This document shows positions 1-8,153 of a stretch of 64,000 nt of DNA, piece by piece (the first letter of the stretch is position 1; each line of letters starts with the position of its first letter). A model generated the notes under the pieces. It was not told where the DNA came from, did not search any database, and saw only the letters and a program-made list of their open reading frames with translations. This DNA is from Streptomyces dangxiongensis. Lineage in GTDB: Bacteria > Actinomycetota > Actinomycetes > Streptomycetales > Streptomycetaceae. The DNA is taken from the NCBI RefSeq assembly GCF_003675325.1, contig NZ_CP033073.1:2790001-2854000 (forward strand). Direction: 5' to 3'. A program made the translations under genes and the position numbers.

Positions 1-772
1 CGCGCAGGGGCCCGGGCGGGACGTCGAGTTCGTGGAGGGCACCGCCGTACCCGGCCACGCGCGCCAGGACGGCGGCGGCATCTCTCAGGCGGACGGCACG
101 GCCGGAGCCGATGTTGATCACGCCCTGCGCGGCGGAGAGCGAGGCGGCGTGCACGGCCCGGGCGACGTCGCGGACGTCGATGAAGTCGCGTTGCGCGCCG
201 AGGCCGCCGAGTTTGAGTTCGCCGTCGCCGGACTGCATGGCCCGGCGCATCGCCTCGGCGAGCCGGCCGAGCGGGGAACCGGCCGGGGTGCCGGGGCCGG
301 CCGGTGAGAAGACGCGCAGGACGACGGCGTCCAGACCGGAGCCGAGGACCAGTTCGGTCGCGGCGAGTTTGCTGACGCCGTACGGGCCGCCGGGGCGCGG
401 TACGGCGTCCTCGGCCGTGGAGGAGCCGTGCTGGCTCGGGCCGTACTCCGAACCGCACCCGATCTGCACCAGCCGGGCGCCGCAGCCGCTGCGGCGCAGG
501 GCCTCGCAGACGGTGGCCACGGCGACGGTGTTGTGCCGGGTGAGTTCGCGGGCGCCGCCGCGGGTGGCGCCCGCGCAGTTGACGACGACGCCGGGGTGGA
601 CCGCGTCCAGGAAGCGGGTGAGGGCCCCCGGACTGCCGGTGGCGAGGTCGAAGCGGACGTCGGCGTCGTCGCCACGGCCGAGCGCGGTGAGCTGGACGGC
701 CGGGTCGGCGAGGAGGCGGTCGGCGACGAAGCGGCCGATGAATCCGTTGGCGCCGATCAGCAGGATCCTCAT
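1..772 (-). CDS. NAD-dependent epimerase/dehydratase (extended SDR), 3' end cut by window edge
   Basis: This open frame has no stop because it runs off the left edge; about 257 residues are visible. The N-terminus MRILLIGANGFIGR is a Rossmann dinucleotide-binding glycine motif (GxxGFIG). A YGVSK segment near residue 130 supplies the YxxxK catalytic pair of extended short-chain dehydrogenases. The family typically epimerises or dehydrates nucleotide sugars in the cytosol; the substrate cannot be told. Its ATG overlaps the stop of a 34-codon ORF by ATGA, and a membrane protein and a GT4-type glycosyltransferase lie upstream on the same strand, so a role in sugar-precursor supply for a polymer is inferred. 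Confidence 0.85.
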   Translation of the reverse strand, partial: MRILLIGANGFIGRFVADRLLADPAVQLTALGRGDDADVRFDLATGSPGALTRFLDAVHPGVVVNCAGATRGGARELTRHNTVAVATVCEALRRSGCGARLVQIGCGSEYGPSQHGSSTAEDAVPRPGGPYGVSKLAATELVLGSGLDAVVLRVFSPAGPGTPAGSPLGRLAEAMRRAMQSGDGELKLGGLGAQRDFIDVRDVARAVHAASLSAAQGVINIGSGRAVRLRDAAAVLARVAGYGGALHELDVPPGPLR

Positions 773-873
773 CGGGCGGCTCCCGGGGTGTGCGCGCCGG
801 TGGTACCGGCTGTCTCGAGGGTTCCTGCGGCTGCTCCGGCCGCTCCGGATGCTCCGGGTCGGGAGGTGGTCAT
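769..873 (-). CDS. Possible 34-aa ORF translationally coupled to the epimerase
   Basis: A well-spaced ribosome-binding site (AAGGAGAA) precedes an ATG that opens a 34-codon Ala/Gly/Thr-rich frame. It ends in a TGA sharing ATGA with the epimerase start. The arrangement looks like a coupling leader: ribosomes that end here would re-initiate at the epimerase. The peptide has no recognisable domain and low complexity. It could instead be the remnant of a longer N-terminus, but it is in a different frame from the epimerase. Whether the peptide itself matters is unknown. Confidence 0.45.
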   Translation of the reverse strand: MTTSRPGASGAAGAAAGTLETAGTTGAHTPGAAR

Positions 874-941
874 CTGGTGTTCTCCTTCAAAGGGGTGATG
901 CGGGTGCCTCCGGCTGTGGGTCGGACCGGTGGGCGAAAGAG

Positions 942-2021
942 TCACTCGGCTGCTCCCGTGGGCGCGTGGGCCGAGGCCTGGGTGAGGGTGCGGCCGGCGT
1001 GCAGCAGCAGGGCCAGGGCCGCGGTGCCGCAGGCGAGGGCCGGTACGGCGGCCTCCCCCGCGGCGCCGACGAGGGTCCGCACGGGGACCGCGAGAAAGGC
1101 GCAGCCGGGCAGCCGGCCGGCCAGCGGCAGTGCCAGGGCCGCCGCTTCCGTCGCCGCCGCGGCGCCGAGCGCGAGCACGGGGGCGTGCCGGTGGCGGTGC
1201 GTGGTGAGCAGGCGGGCCAGCAGGAGCAGGGCGCCCAGGGTGAGGGCCTGCGGGCGGGCCGCGGGTGCGTGCAGGACCGTGGCACATAGCTGGAGCAGAC
1301 CGGCGAGGGCGCCGAGGAACAGGGCCAGCGTGCCGAGCAGCAGCGGCTTGGCGGCGGCCGTGAAGTCTCCGAGACCACGGCTGCCGGCCAGTCTGCGGCG
1401 GGCGACGGCGGTGAGGAGGTGGGCGCACCAGGCGGCGGGGGCGCAGGCCAGCAGCAGGGCGAGGACGGGGGCGCCGGCCGTTGGCCAGGGGCCGTCTCCG
1501 GTGAGGGTGGGCGGGGCGTCGGGGCCGCCCGTCATGACGTTGTGGAGGAGGCCGTCGCCGACGAGGGCGTACGCGAGCAGCCACACGGTCCATGCCCGCG
1601 CGGCGTACGTGGGACGCCACGCGCGCGTGCCGGGCGGACCGGCGAGGGGCCCGTGGCGCAGCGCCGCGCGCGTGGCGAGGGCTATGGCCAGGAGGCCGCC
1701 AAGGGCCACCAGTGGGCGGGGGTGTCCGTGGGCGAGGCCCAGCGCGATCACGGTGGCCGCGCCGAGCGTCCCGGGCAGGAGGCTGAGCAGTGCCCAGCTC
1801 GCACGGGCGCGGGGCACCGGCAGGCAGGTGGGCGCCGGGTGCGGTTCGCCGGTACGTGGCACGCGCGCGTACATCTCCTCTGCGAGCGAGAAGACGTCAC
1901 GGTGGTGGAGGCGGGCGGCGGTCCGTCCGGTCACCCCGTGCGCCTCCAGCCCGGCAGCGATCTCCAACGGGTCCACGGCCTGCTCACACAGCTCACGGTG
2001 CCGGTGCAGCAGGACTTTCAC
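942..2021 (-). CDS. Multi-pass integral membrane protein, function unknown
   Basis: The protein of about 359 residues begins with a conserved-looking cytosolic segment (about residues 1-50, containing HRHRELCEQAVDPLEIAAGL). Many hydrophobic Ala/Leu segments follow, consistent with roughly eight to ten membrane spans. I prefer the GTG at 2021 because the recognisable N-terminal segment begins there; upstream sequence is low-complexity and has an in-frame TGA at 2352-2354. An ATG at 2516, overlapping the glycosyltransferase stop by ATGA, is in the same frame, so the ancestral start may have been there. Position between a glycosyltransferase and an epimerase suggests a part in polymer export or anchoring, as an inference only. 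Confidence 0.65.
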   Translation of the reverse strand: MKVLLHRHRELCEQAVDPLEIAAGLEAHGVTGRTAARLHHRDVFSLAEEMYARVPRTGEPHPAPTCLPVPRARASWALLSLLPGTLGAATVIALGLAHGHPRPLVALGGLLAIALATRAALRHGPLAGPPGTRAWRPTYAARAWTVWLLAYALVGDGLLHNVMTGGPDAPPTLTGDGPWPTAGAPVLALLLACAPAAWCAHLLTAVARRRLAGSRGLGDFTAAAKPLLLGTLALFLGALAGLLQLCATVLHAPAARPQALTLGALLLLARLLTTHRHRHAPVLALGAAAATEAAALALPLAGRLPGCAFLAVPVRTLVGAAGEAAVPALACGTAALALLLHAGRTLTQASAHAPTGAAE

Positions 2022-2512
2022 CGGGTCGACCGGCCCCTGGCGAGTCTTAGGCGTATGGCTCCCGTTCGACGCCGGGTCCGTCAGGCCGGGCAGCTCGTTC
2101 GCCGGCCACTCCCCCGACCGCGCGTCCCTCGGATCGGCTCCGCCGGGCATACCCGGGCGGTCCGCCCCGGTCCGCACCCCCTCCGCTCCGGGCATCCTCC
2201 ACAACGGCCCCGCGCACAGCGGCGGAACCCGGCCCGCCCCACTCGCCCGCCCGCCCACCCACCGAACCGGAGCCCGAACCGCCGGCCCCGCCCGCCGAGG
2301 AACCCGATCCCAACCCCTCAAGTGCGTCCACCGAACCGGAGCCCAAGCCCCTCAGCCCGGCCGCCGAACCGCAGCCCACCCCTCCGAGCCCGGCCGCCGA
2401 ACCGGCCCCCCAGCCCCCCGTCGTACCCAGGGCCCCGTCGCTCGGCACAGCAAGCTGTTGCGTGGTGCTGGGAGAGTTGGGCCGGTGCCCGGTGGCCGGC
2501 TGTGCACGTCGC
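2022..2512 (-). other. Low-complexity, repeat-rich spacer or degraded N-terminal coding region
   Basis: About 490 bp between the glycosyltransferase and the membrane protein. It contains repeated blocks such as CCGAACCGGAGCCCAA and CCCGGCCGCCGAACCG (2260-2420, plus strand). The minus strand reads as a Gly/Ser/Ala-rich repeat in one frame (stop at 2047). In the frame of the membrane protein it reads from ATG 2516 to an interrupting TGA at 2352. No recognisable domain is present. It may be a slippage-prone linker that has lost its frame, or non-coding. Confidence 0.4.
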
Positions 2513-4210
2513 TCATCGCGCTCCCCCCGGGGCCACCGGTGAGGTGGCCCGTACGGGGGCGGTCGTGGCCCAGCCGGGCAGGGCGCGGGGTGCGGGGCCG
2601 GTCCAGTGGCCGGGGACGCGGGACTCGGCGGGCGTGGCGAACGGCAGAGGGGCGCCGGCCGCGTCGAGGACGACCCGGCGGACCGGGCTGTGCGAGACGA
2701 TCTCCAGGTAGATGCCGTGAAACGCCGCGACGTTCTGCTCGACGGTGAACAGTTCGAGTGCGCGGGCGCGCGCCGCGGCACCGAGGCGCGCACGGCGCTC
2801 GGGGTCGCGCAGCAGCCCCACGCATGCCTCGGCGAGCGCCCTGGGATTGCGCGGGGGCACGACGAGTCCCGTGCCCCCGATGACCTCCACGACCGCGCCC
2901 ACGTCCGTGGACACCGTGGCCCGGCCGCACAGCATGGCCTCCACGAGGCTGATCGGGAAGCCCTCCACGACGCTGGAGAGGATGACGACCGCGCCGGCGG
3001 CGTACGCGTCGGCCAGGGTGGGTGCCTCGGGGCCGCCGATCTCCTCGAAGGAGACGGGGTTGTCGCCGACGGCGTGCACACCGTCGGCCTCGTCCGGGAA
3101 GAGCTGTGCGGCGAGCACCCGGCAGTGTCCGAGGTAGGCCGCCCCCTGAGCGCCCAGGGGCGCGCCGACGATACGCAGGCGGGCCTCCGGTCTCTCCTTG
3201 CGGATCTCGGCGAAGGCGTGCAGCAGTGAGACGAGGTCCTTGGCGGGTTCGACGCCCCCGACCCAGACCAGGGTGTGCGGGCCGGCGCGGTCCGGGGACT
3301 CGCCGGCCTCGGCGAAGCGGGTGGCGTCCATGCCCGGGTACACCGTGCGGATGCGGGCGCGGTCGGCGCCGCACCGTTCCTGCCAGCGGCGGGCGTGCGC
3401 GTTGCCCGGGGTGAGGAGGGCCGCCGCGCGGTACACCTCGGCGGCGAGCCGGCCGTGGAAGGCGGCGAGCAGGGCGCGTACGGCGGGGGTGGCGGTGCCG
3501 GGGCCGGCGCCCAGGTAGTGCGAGCGCAGTCGGACGCCGTACTCGGTGACGAGGAGCGGTACGCCGCAGAAGTGCCGGGCGAGCAGCCCGGCGAGGGCGG
3601 CGGGGCCGCCGGTGGTGGCGTGGCAGAGGTCGGCCGCGCCGAGACCGTCGTCGTCGTACCAGTCGAGGGAGAGGGGGCGCAGGGCGCGTTCGAGGTGTGC
3701 GGCGACGGCGAGCAGCTCGGGTACGCGCGCCTCGCGCGCCGTGCGCAGGGCGCCGGGCGCTCGGCAGGCGCGTTCGAGGGCGCTCACGGCGGTGTCGGAA
3801 CGCAGCGCGCCGACGAGTCCGCCGTCCTCGCGGGCGAGTTCGGCGAGCCCGTACAGCGCGCTGCGGAAACGGTCCGCCTGCTCATCGGACGTGCTGTCGG
3901 CGTCGGTGCCGAGGGTCCCGGCGGAGACCGCCAGCGCCAGTTCGCCGTAGCGCTCGGTGAAGCGCCGGCGCGCGCGCCGTCCGTACGCGACCCCGTCGGC
4001 CTCGGCCGCCCGCGGCGGTGCGGTACGCACCCGGTTGACCTGCGGGGGCAGCGCAACGGGGTGCTCGCCCTCCTCCGGGCACGGGCCGCAGCCGAGCGCG
4101 TAGAGATCGAACTCGTGCTGTCCGAGCCCACGCACGAGCCGGTCGCACCAGAGCGCGGCGTCACCGCCCACATACGGATAGCCACCCTCCGTAAGCAGTC
4201 CTACGCGCAC
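2513..4210 (-). CDS. GT4-family glycosyltransferase with DUF3492 N-terminal domain (PelF-like)
   Basis: The 565-residue protein starts MRVGLLTEGGYPY, the opening of DUF3492/PelF-type glycosyltransferases. The C-terminal half is a GT-B group 1 domain: VWVGGVEPAKDL near residue 305 opens the donor-binding lobe, and VVEGFPISLVEAM near residue 440 is the E-x7-E-type nucleotide-sugar region. The family transfers sugars from NDP donors onto growing exopolysaccharide in the cytosol. No signal peptide is seen. The stop overlaps a downstream ATG (2516) by ATGA. It begins after a strong terminator of the upstream ABC operon, so it probably has its own promoter in the 80 bp upstream of its start. Confidence 0.88.
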   Translation of the reverse strand: MRVGLLTEGGYPYVGGDAALWCDRLVRGLGQHEFDLYALGCGPCPEEGEHPVALPPQVNRVRTAPPRAAEADGVAYGRRARRRFTERYGELALAVSAGTLGTDADSTSDEQADRFRSALYGLAELAREDGGLVGALRSDTAVSALERACRAPGALRTAREARVPELLAVAAHLERALRPLSLDWYDDDGLGAADLCHATTGGPAALAGLLARHFCGVPLLVTEYGVRLRSHYLGAGPGTATPAVRALLAAFHGRLAAEVYRAAALLTPGNAHARRWQERCGADRARIRTVYPGMDATRFAEAGESPDRAGPHTLVWVGGVEPAKDLVSLLHAFAEIRKERPEARLRIVGAPLGAQGAAYLGHCRVLAAQLFPDEADGVHAVGDNPVSFEEIGGPEAPTLADAYAAGAVVILSSVVEGFPISLVEAMLCGRATVSTDVGAVVEVIGGTGLVVPPRNPRALAEACVGLLRDPERRARLGAAARARALELFTVEQNVAAFHGIYLEIVSHSPVRRVVLDAAGAPLPFATPAESRVPGHWTGPAPRALPGWATTAPVRATSPVAPGGAR

Positions 4211-4290
4211 GTGTGCACCCCCGATCTCCCCTCTGGGGAGCCGCCGTTGTCCCGGCGGCTCGCGGCGGGACGAACGTAAGCGGACAAGGC

Positions 4291-4324
4291 GGTGGTGCGA
4301 CGGACGGTTGTCCGTCGCACCACC
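4291..4324 (-). terminator. Terminator of the ABC importer operon
   Basis: A perfect 15-bp inverted repeat (GGTGGTGCGACGGAC at 4291-4305, complement at 4310-4324) encloses a GGTT tetraloop. It lies about 140 bp past the ATPase stop and 80 bp before the glycosyltransferase start. No U-tract follows, as is usual in this genus. Confidence 0.8.
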
Positions 4325-4464
4325 AGAAGGGGTGAACGGTCGTGACTTTCGCGTGCGGATCGCGTTACGTCGCGCTAAGGAAGCGGGCGGTGATCACCGA
4401 GCGGTCGCCCGATGATCCGGAACCCGGCCGCCCCGCATCCCGCATCCCGCCGAGCGCGTCGGCG

Positions 4465-6093
4465 CTACGCAGCCGCCGGTTCGCACCGGGCCGCGCGGCG
4501 CCGGGCCGCCAGTTCGGGGTCGAGCACGGGTACGGCGGCCAGGAGCTGCCTGGTGTACGGGTCGCGCGGGGTGTCGTACACCTCGTCGGCGGGCCCGTAC
4601 TCGACGAGCCGGCCGCGTCGCATCACCGCGACCCGGTCGCTGACCTGGCGGACCACGGCGAGGTCGTGCGCGATGAAGACCAGGGCGAGGCCCAGTTCCC
4701 GCTGGAGTTCGCCCAGGAGGGCGACCACCTGGGCCTGCGTGGTGACGTCCAGCGCGGAGACCGGCTCGTCGCAGACGATGACGCGCGGCTCGGCGGCGAG
4801 CGCCCGGGCGATGCCGATGCGCTGGCGCTGTCCGCCGCTGAACTCGTGCGGGTAGCGGTCGTAATGCGCCCCTTCGAGCCCCACGCGCTCCAGCAGTTCC
4901 GTCACGCGCCCCCGGATGCGGGCCTCGTCCCCGCCCCACGCCCGGCCCCGCTCGCGCGAGAGTCCCCCCGTCCCGCGCGCGCGGAGCGGATCGGCGATGG
5001 ACTCGCCCACGCTGCGGCGGGGGTTGAGGGAGGAGACGGGGTCCTGGAAGACCATCTGGACGGACGGGTTCACGCCGGTGTGCGGGCGACCTTCGTAGCG
5101 GATCGCGCCGGCCGTCGGCTCCAGCAGCCCGACGAGCATGCGGCCGAGCGTGGTCTTGCCGCTGCCGCTCTCCCCGACGACGCCGAGGGTCTCCCCGCGA
5201 CGCACCGTCAGCGAGACGTCGTCGACGGCCGCGACCGCGTTCCTGCCGCGCCCGAACTCGCGGCGCACGCCGGTGGCCTCCAGCACGACCTCGTCGGTGG
5301 CCGGGGAGCCGGTCCGGCGGGCGTCCACGCGCGGGACGGCGTCGAGGAGTGCGCGGGTGTACGCCTCGGCGGGCGCCGCGAGGACCGCGCCGACCGGTCC
5401 GTGCTCGACGGCCCTGCCGTGCCGCATGACGAGGACGTCGTCCACGCTTTCGGCGGCGACGCCGACGTCGTGGGTGACGAGCAGCAGGCCCATGCCGGTC
5501 TCCTCGCGCAGCGTGTGCAGCAGGTCGAGGATCTGGGCCTGGACGGTGACGTCGAGCGCGGTGGTCGGCTCGTCGGCGATGAGCAGGCTCGGTTCGCAGG
5601 CGAGGGCCATGGCGATGAGGGCGCGCTGGCGCATGCCTCCGCTGAACTCGTGCGGGCGGGACCGCGACCGGCGTGCCGCGTCCGCGATGCCCACCCGGTC
5701 CAGTACCTCGACGGCACGCGCCCGTGCGGCTCGGCGCGGCACGCGCGCGTGGACGCGGTACACCTCGGCGATCTGGTCGCCGACGGCGTAGTACGGGTCG
5801 AGCGAGGACAGCGGGTCCTGGAAGACCATGGCGGCCTTGGCGCCGCGCAGCCGCCGCAGCTCCTCGTCGGAAGTGGCCTGTACGTCGGTGCCGGCCACCC
5901 GGACGGAACCGCCGACGCGGGCCCCGGTGCCCCGGTGCAGGCCCAGCAGGGCGCCGGCGACCGTGGACTTGCCGGAGCCGGACTCGCCGACGAGGGCCAG
6001 GGCGGCGCCCTCGGCCAGGCTGAAGGAGAGCCCGTCGACGGCTCGCAGGGAGCCGAAGTCCACGGTCAGGTCCCTGACGTCCACCAGGCTCAT
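4465..6093 (-). CDS. Dual-nucleotide-binding-domain ABC ATPase of a peptide/nickel-type importer
   Basis: One 542-residue chain carries two complete ABC cassettes, like a DppD-DppF fusion. The first has Walker [10 protein letters not shown] near residue 37, signature FSGGMRQR and Walker [13 protein letters not shown]. The second has [17 protein letters not shown] and [12 protein letters not shown]. It would energise the two permeases encoded just upstream, on the cytoplasmic membrane face. The start at 6093 is chosen because it shares ATGA with the permease stop and opens directly on MSLVDVRDL, the normal beginning of an ABC cassette. A C-terminal oligopeptide-transporter extension is present. 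Confidence 0.93.
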   Translation of the reverse strand: MSLVDVRDLTVDFGSLRAVDGLSFSLAEGAALALVGESGSGKSTVAGALLGLHRGTGARVGGSVRVAGTDVQATSDEELRRLRGAKAAMVFQDPLSSLDPYYAVGDQIAEVYRVHARVPRRAARARAVEVLDRVGIADAARRSRSRPHEFSGGMRQRALIAMALACEPSLLIADEPTTALDVTVQAQILDLLHTLREETGMGLLLVTHDVGVAAESVDDVLVMRHGRAVEHGPVGAVLAAPAEAYTRALLDAVPRVDARRTGSPATDEVVLEATGVRREFGRGRNAVAAVDDVSLTVRRGETLGVVGESGSGKTTLGRMLVGLLEPTAGAIRYEGRPHTGVNPSVQMVFQDPVSSLNPRRSVGESIADPLRARGTGGLSRERGRAWGGDEARIRGRVTELLERVGLEGAHYDRYPHEFSGGQRQRIGIARALAAEPRVIVCDEPVSALDVTTQAQVVALLGELQRELGLALVFIAHDLAVVRQVSDRVAVMRRGRLVEYGPADEVYDTPRDPYTRQLLAAVPVLDPELAARRRAARCEPAAA

Positions 6094-7088
6094 GCGAGCA
6101 CCACCCGTCGGTCGGCCACCGCGTACAGCACGTCCGCGACGGCATTGGCGAGGATCACGAAGAAGCCGGTGACCAGCACCATGCCGACGACCACCGGCAG
6201 GTCGACGACCTTCACCGCGTGCACCAGCTCCTGGCCGATGCCCGGCAGACCGAAGAGCGTCTCGGTGAGGACGGCGCCGCCGACGGCGGAGCCGAAGGTG
6301 ACCGCGTTGAGCGCGATGACGGATGCCGTCGCCCCGCGCAGGGCGTGCCGGGCGATGACCGCGCGCTCGCTGACGCCGTAGGCGCGGAACGTGCGGATGT
6401 GGTCCTCGGCCAGCGTCTCCAGCATCGACGCCCGGGTCAGCCGGGCGAAGTTGGCCGCCTCGACGAGGGCGAGGGAGAACCAGGGCAGCAGCAGGTTCCA
6501 GGCCCACTGCTCGGGGTCGTCGGTGAAGTGCACGTACTGCGGGAAGGGCAGCAGTTGCAGCTCGCCGCAGACGACGATCATCAGGACGAGGCCGATGACG
6601 AAGACGGGGGTGGCCGTGCCCGCCAGGGTGAGCGCGGTCAGGACGCGCTCGGAGAGCCGGCCGCGCCGCCAGGCGGACAGCACGCCGGTGCCGATGCCGA
6701 GGAACAGCCAGATCACCATCGCGCCGGACACGAGCGAGAGGCTCACGGGCAGCTTGGTCAGGATGATGTCGGTGACCTGCTGGTCGGTCTGGTACGACTG
6801 GCCCAGGCAGGGTGCCGGGCAGTGCTCCACGGAGGTGCCCGTCGAGAAGTCCTGGCCCGCGAGGAGTCCTTGCAGGAAGTGCCAGTAGCGCACGTACAGC
6901 GGGTCGTCGAGGTGGAGTTGCTCGGCGACCTGGTGGACCTGGGCCGGGGAGCAGCGCGGGCCGCAGGTGATCTGGGCGACGTTGCCGGGGGTGACGTAGA
7001 AGACGACGTAGATGATCACCGAAAGTACGAACAGGGTGACCAGTGCGCCGACGGCCCGGCGCAGGACGAAGCCGGCGAAGCCGTTCAC
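6090..7088 (-). CDS. ABC importer permease, DppB/OppB type
   Basis: The 332-residue membrane protein has the N-terminal helix FVLRRAVGALVTLFVLSVI, typical of DppB/OppB-type permeases. A long periplasm-facing loop follows, then a BPD_transp_1 domain with about five more helices and the coupling-loop region EALAEDHIRTFRAYGVSERAV. The loop holds several cysteines (CGPRC, CPAPC). It forms the membrane channel together with the adjacent DppC-like subunit. It overlaps both neighbours by 4 bp, so the operon is translationally coupled. Confidence 0.92.
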   Translation of the reverse strand: MNGFAGFVLRRAVGALVTLFVLSVIIYVVFYVTPGNVAQITCGPRCSPAQVHQVAEQLHLDDPLYVRYWHFLQGLLAGQDFSTGTSVEHCPAPCLGQSYQTDQQVTDIILTKLPVSLSLVSGAMVIWLFLGIGTGVLSAWRRGRLSERVLTALTLAGTATPVFVIGLVLMIVVCGELQLLPFPQYVHFTDDPEQWAWNLLLPWFSLALVEAANFARLTRASMLETLAEDHIRTFRAYGVSERAVIARHALRGATASVIALNAVTFGSAVGGAVLTETLFGLPGIGQELVHAVKVVDLPVVVGMVLVTGFFVILANAVADVLYAVADRRVVLA

Positions 7089-8149
7089 GCGCGCTCCTCC
7101 TCCTTCGGTGCGGGAGCCGGTACGGCGTCCGGAGCGGGGCCCGGTGCGGCCGTCTCCGCGCGGGCCTCCCGCTTGCGGCCGGTGCCGACGCGCAGGCGTG
7201 AGGCCGCGCGCGGGTCGAGGGCCACGCGGACGCCGTCGCCGAGGACGGTCATCGCGAACACGGTGACGAACAGGGCGAGGGCCGGCAGCAGCAGGTACTG
7301 GGGGGCCGCCTGGTACCAGACGTCGGCGGAGGTGAGCATCTGCCCCCAGGACGGCGTGGGCGGCTTCACGCCGACGCCGAGGAAGGACAGGGCCGCCTCG
7401 GCGCTGATGTTCTGCGGGATCAGCAGCGCGGCGTACGTGATGACCGGTGCGGCCAGGCCCGGGAGCAGCTCGCGTACGGCGGTGCGCCCGATGCTCCAGC
7501 CGCTGAGCCGGGACGCGGCGACGTAGTCGAGGTTCTTCAGGGTGAGCGTCTGCGCGCGCACCATCTTGGCCGTGGTGCTCCAGCCGGAGACCAGGGCGAT
7601 GATCACGGCGACGAGGACGGGCCGCGGGAAACCGCTGGGCACGATGGCCAGCAGCGCGAGCGCCATGACCATCAGCGGAAGTGAGACGAAGATGTCGGTG
7701 ACGCGGCTCAGGACCGCGTCGACCCAGCGGTTGCCGAGCCCGGATGCCACGCCCACGGCGACCCCGAGGGCCACCTGCACCACCGTGGCGCCCAGCGACA
7801 CGCCGAGCGACACCCGCGCCCCGTACACGAGCCGGGCGAACATGTCGCGTCCGGTCTGCGGTTCGACGCCCAGCCAGTGGTCGGCGCCGACGCCGCCGAA
7901 GGAGCCGATGGGCACGCCTCCGCGTGCGGAGTCGATCAGCGAGGGGTGGTAGGTGGTGGGGTCCTGGCCCTCCAGGGCGGTGAGCAGGGGCGCGGCGAGC
8001 GCCACCAGGACGAGCAGCGCGACGACGGCCGCGGCGACCAGGGCGGCGCGCTGCGCCCGCAGCCGCCGCCAGAACTGATGTGCCCCCGGGGCCGCCGGGA
8101 CGGAGGTGTCCGTCCCGGCGGCCCCGACGGCGGCAAGTGCCTCGCTCAC
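7085..8149 (-). CDS. ABC importer permease, DppC/OppC type
   Basis: The 354-residue membrane protein begins with a short cytosolic tail and the helix RAALVAAAVVALLVLVALAA, as in DppC-type permeases. A PsG-rich extracytoplasmic loop and a BPD_transp_1 core follow, with VRAQTLTLKNLDYVAASRLS as the ATPase-coupling region. The C-terminal 45 residues are a charged, Ala/Pro-rich tail. It starts with GTG 4 bp after the lipoprotein stop and overlaps the next permease by 4 bp. Confidence 0.92.
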   Translation of the reverse strand: MSEALAAVGAAGTDTSVPAAPGAHQFWRRLRAQRAALVAAAVVALLVLVALAAPLLTALEGQDPTTYHPSLIDSARGGVPIGSFGGVGADHWLGVEPQTGRDMFARLVYGARVSLGVSLGATVVQVALGVAVGVASGLGNRWVDAVLSRVTDIFVSLPLMVMALALLAIVPSGFPRPVLVAVIIALVSGWSTTAKMVRAQTLTLKNLDYVAASRLSGWSIGRTAVRELLPGLAAPVITYAALLIPQNISAEAALSFLGVGVKPPTPSWGQMLTSADVWYQAAPQYLLLPALALFVTVFAMTVLGDGVRVALDPRAASRLRVGTGRKREARAETAAPGPAPDAVPAPAPKEEERA

Positions 8150-8153
8150 GGTG

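Noticed and set aside
2047..3081. 344-codon minus-strand frame opposite in phase to the glycosyltransferase
   Set aside because: It is out of phase with the clear GT4 motifs of the glycosyltransferase and has no domain; only its tail (2047-2460) covers unexplained sequence.
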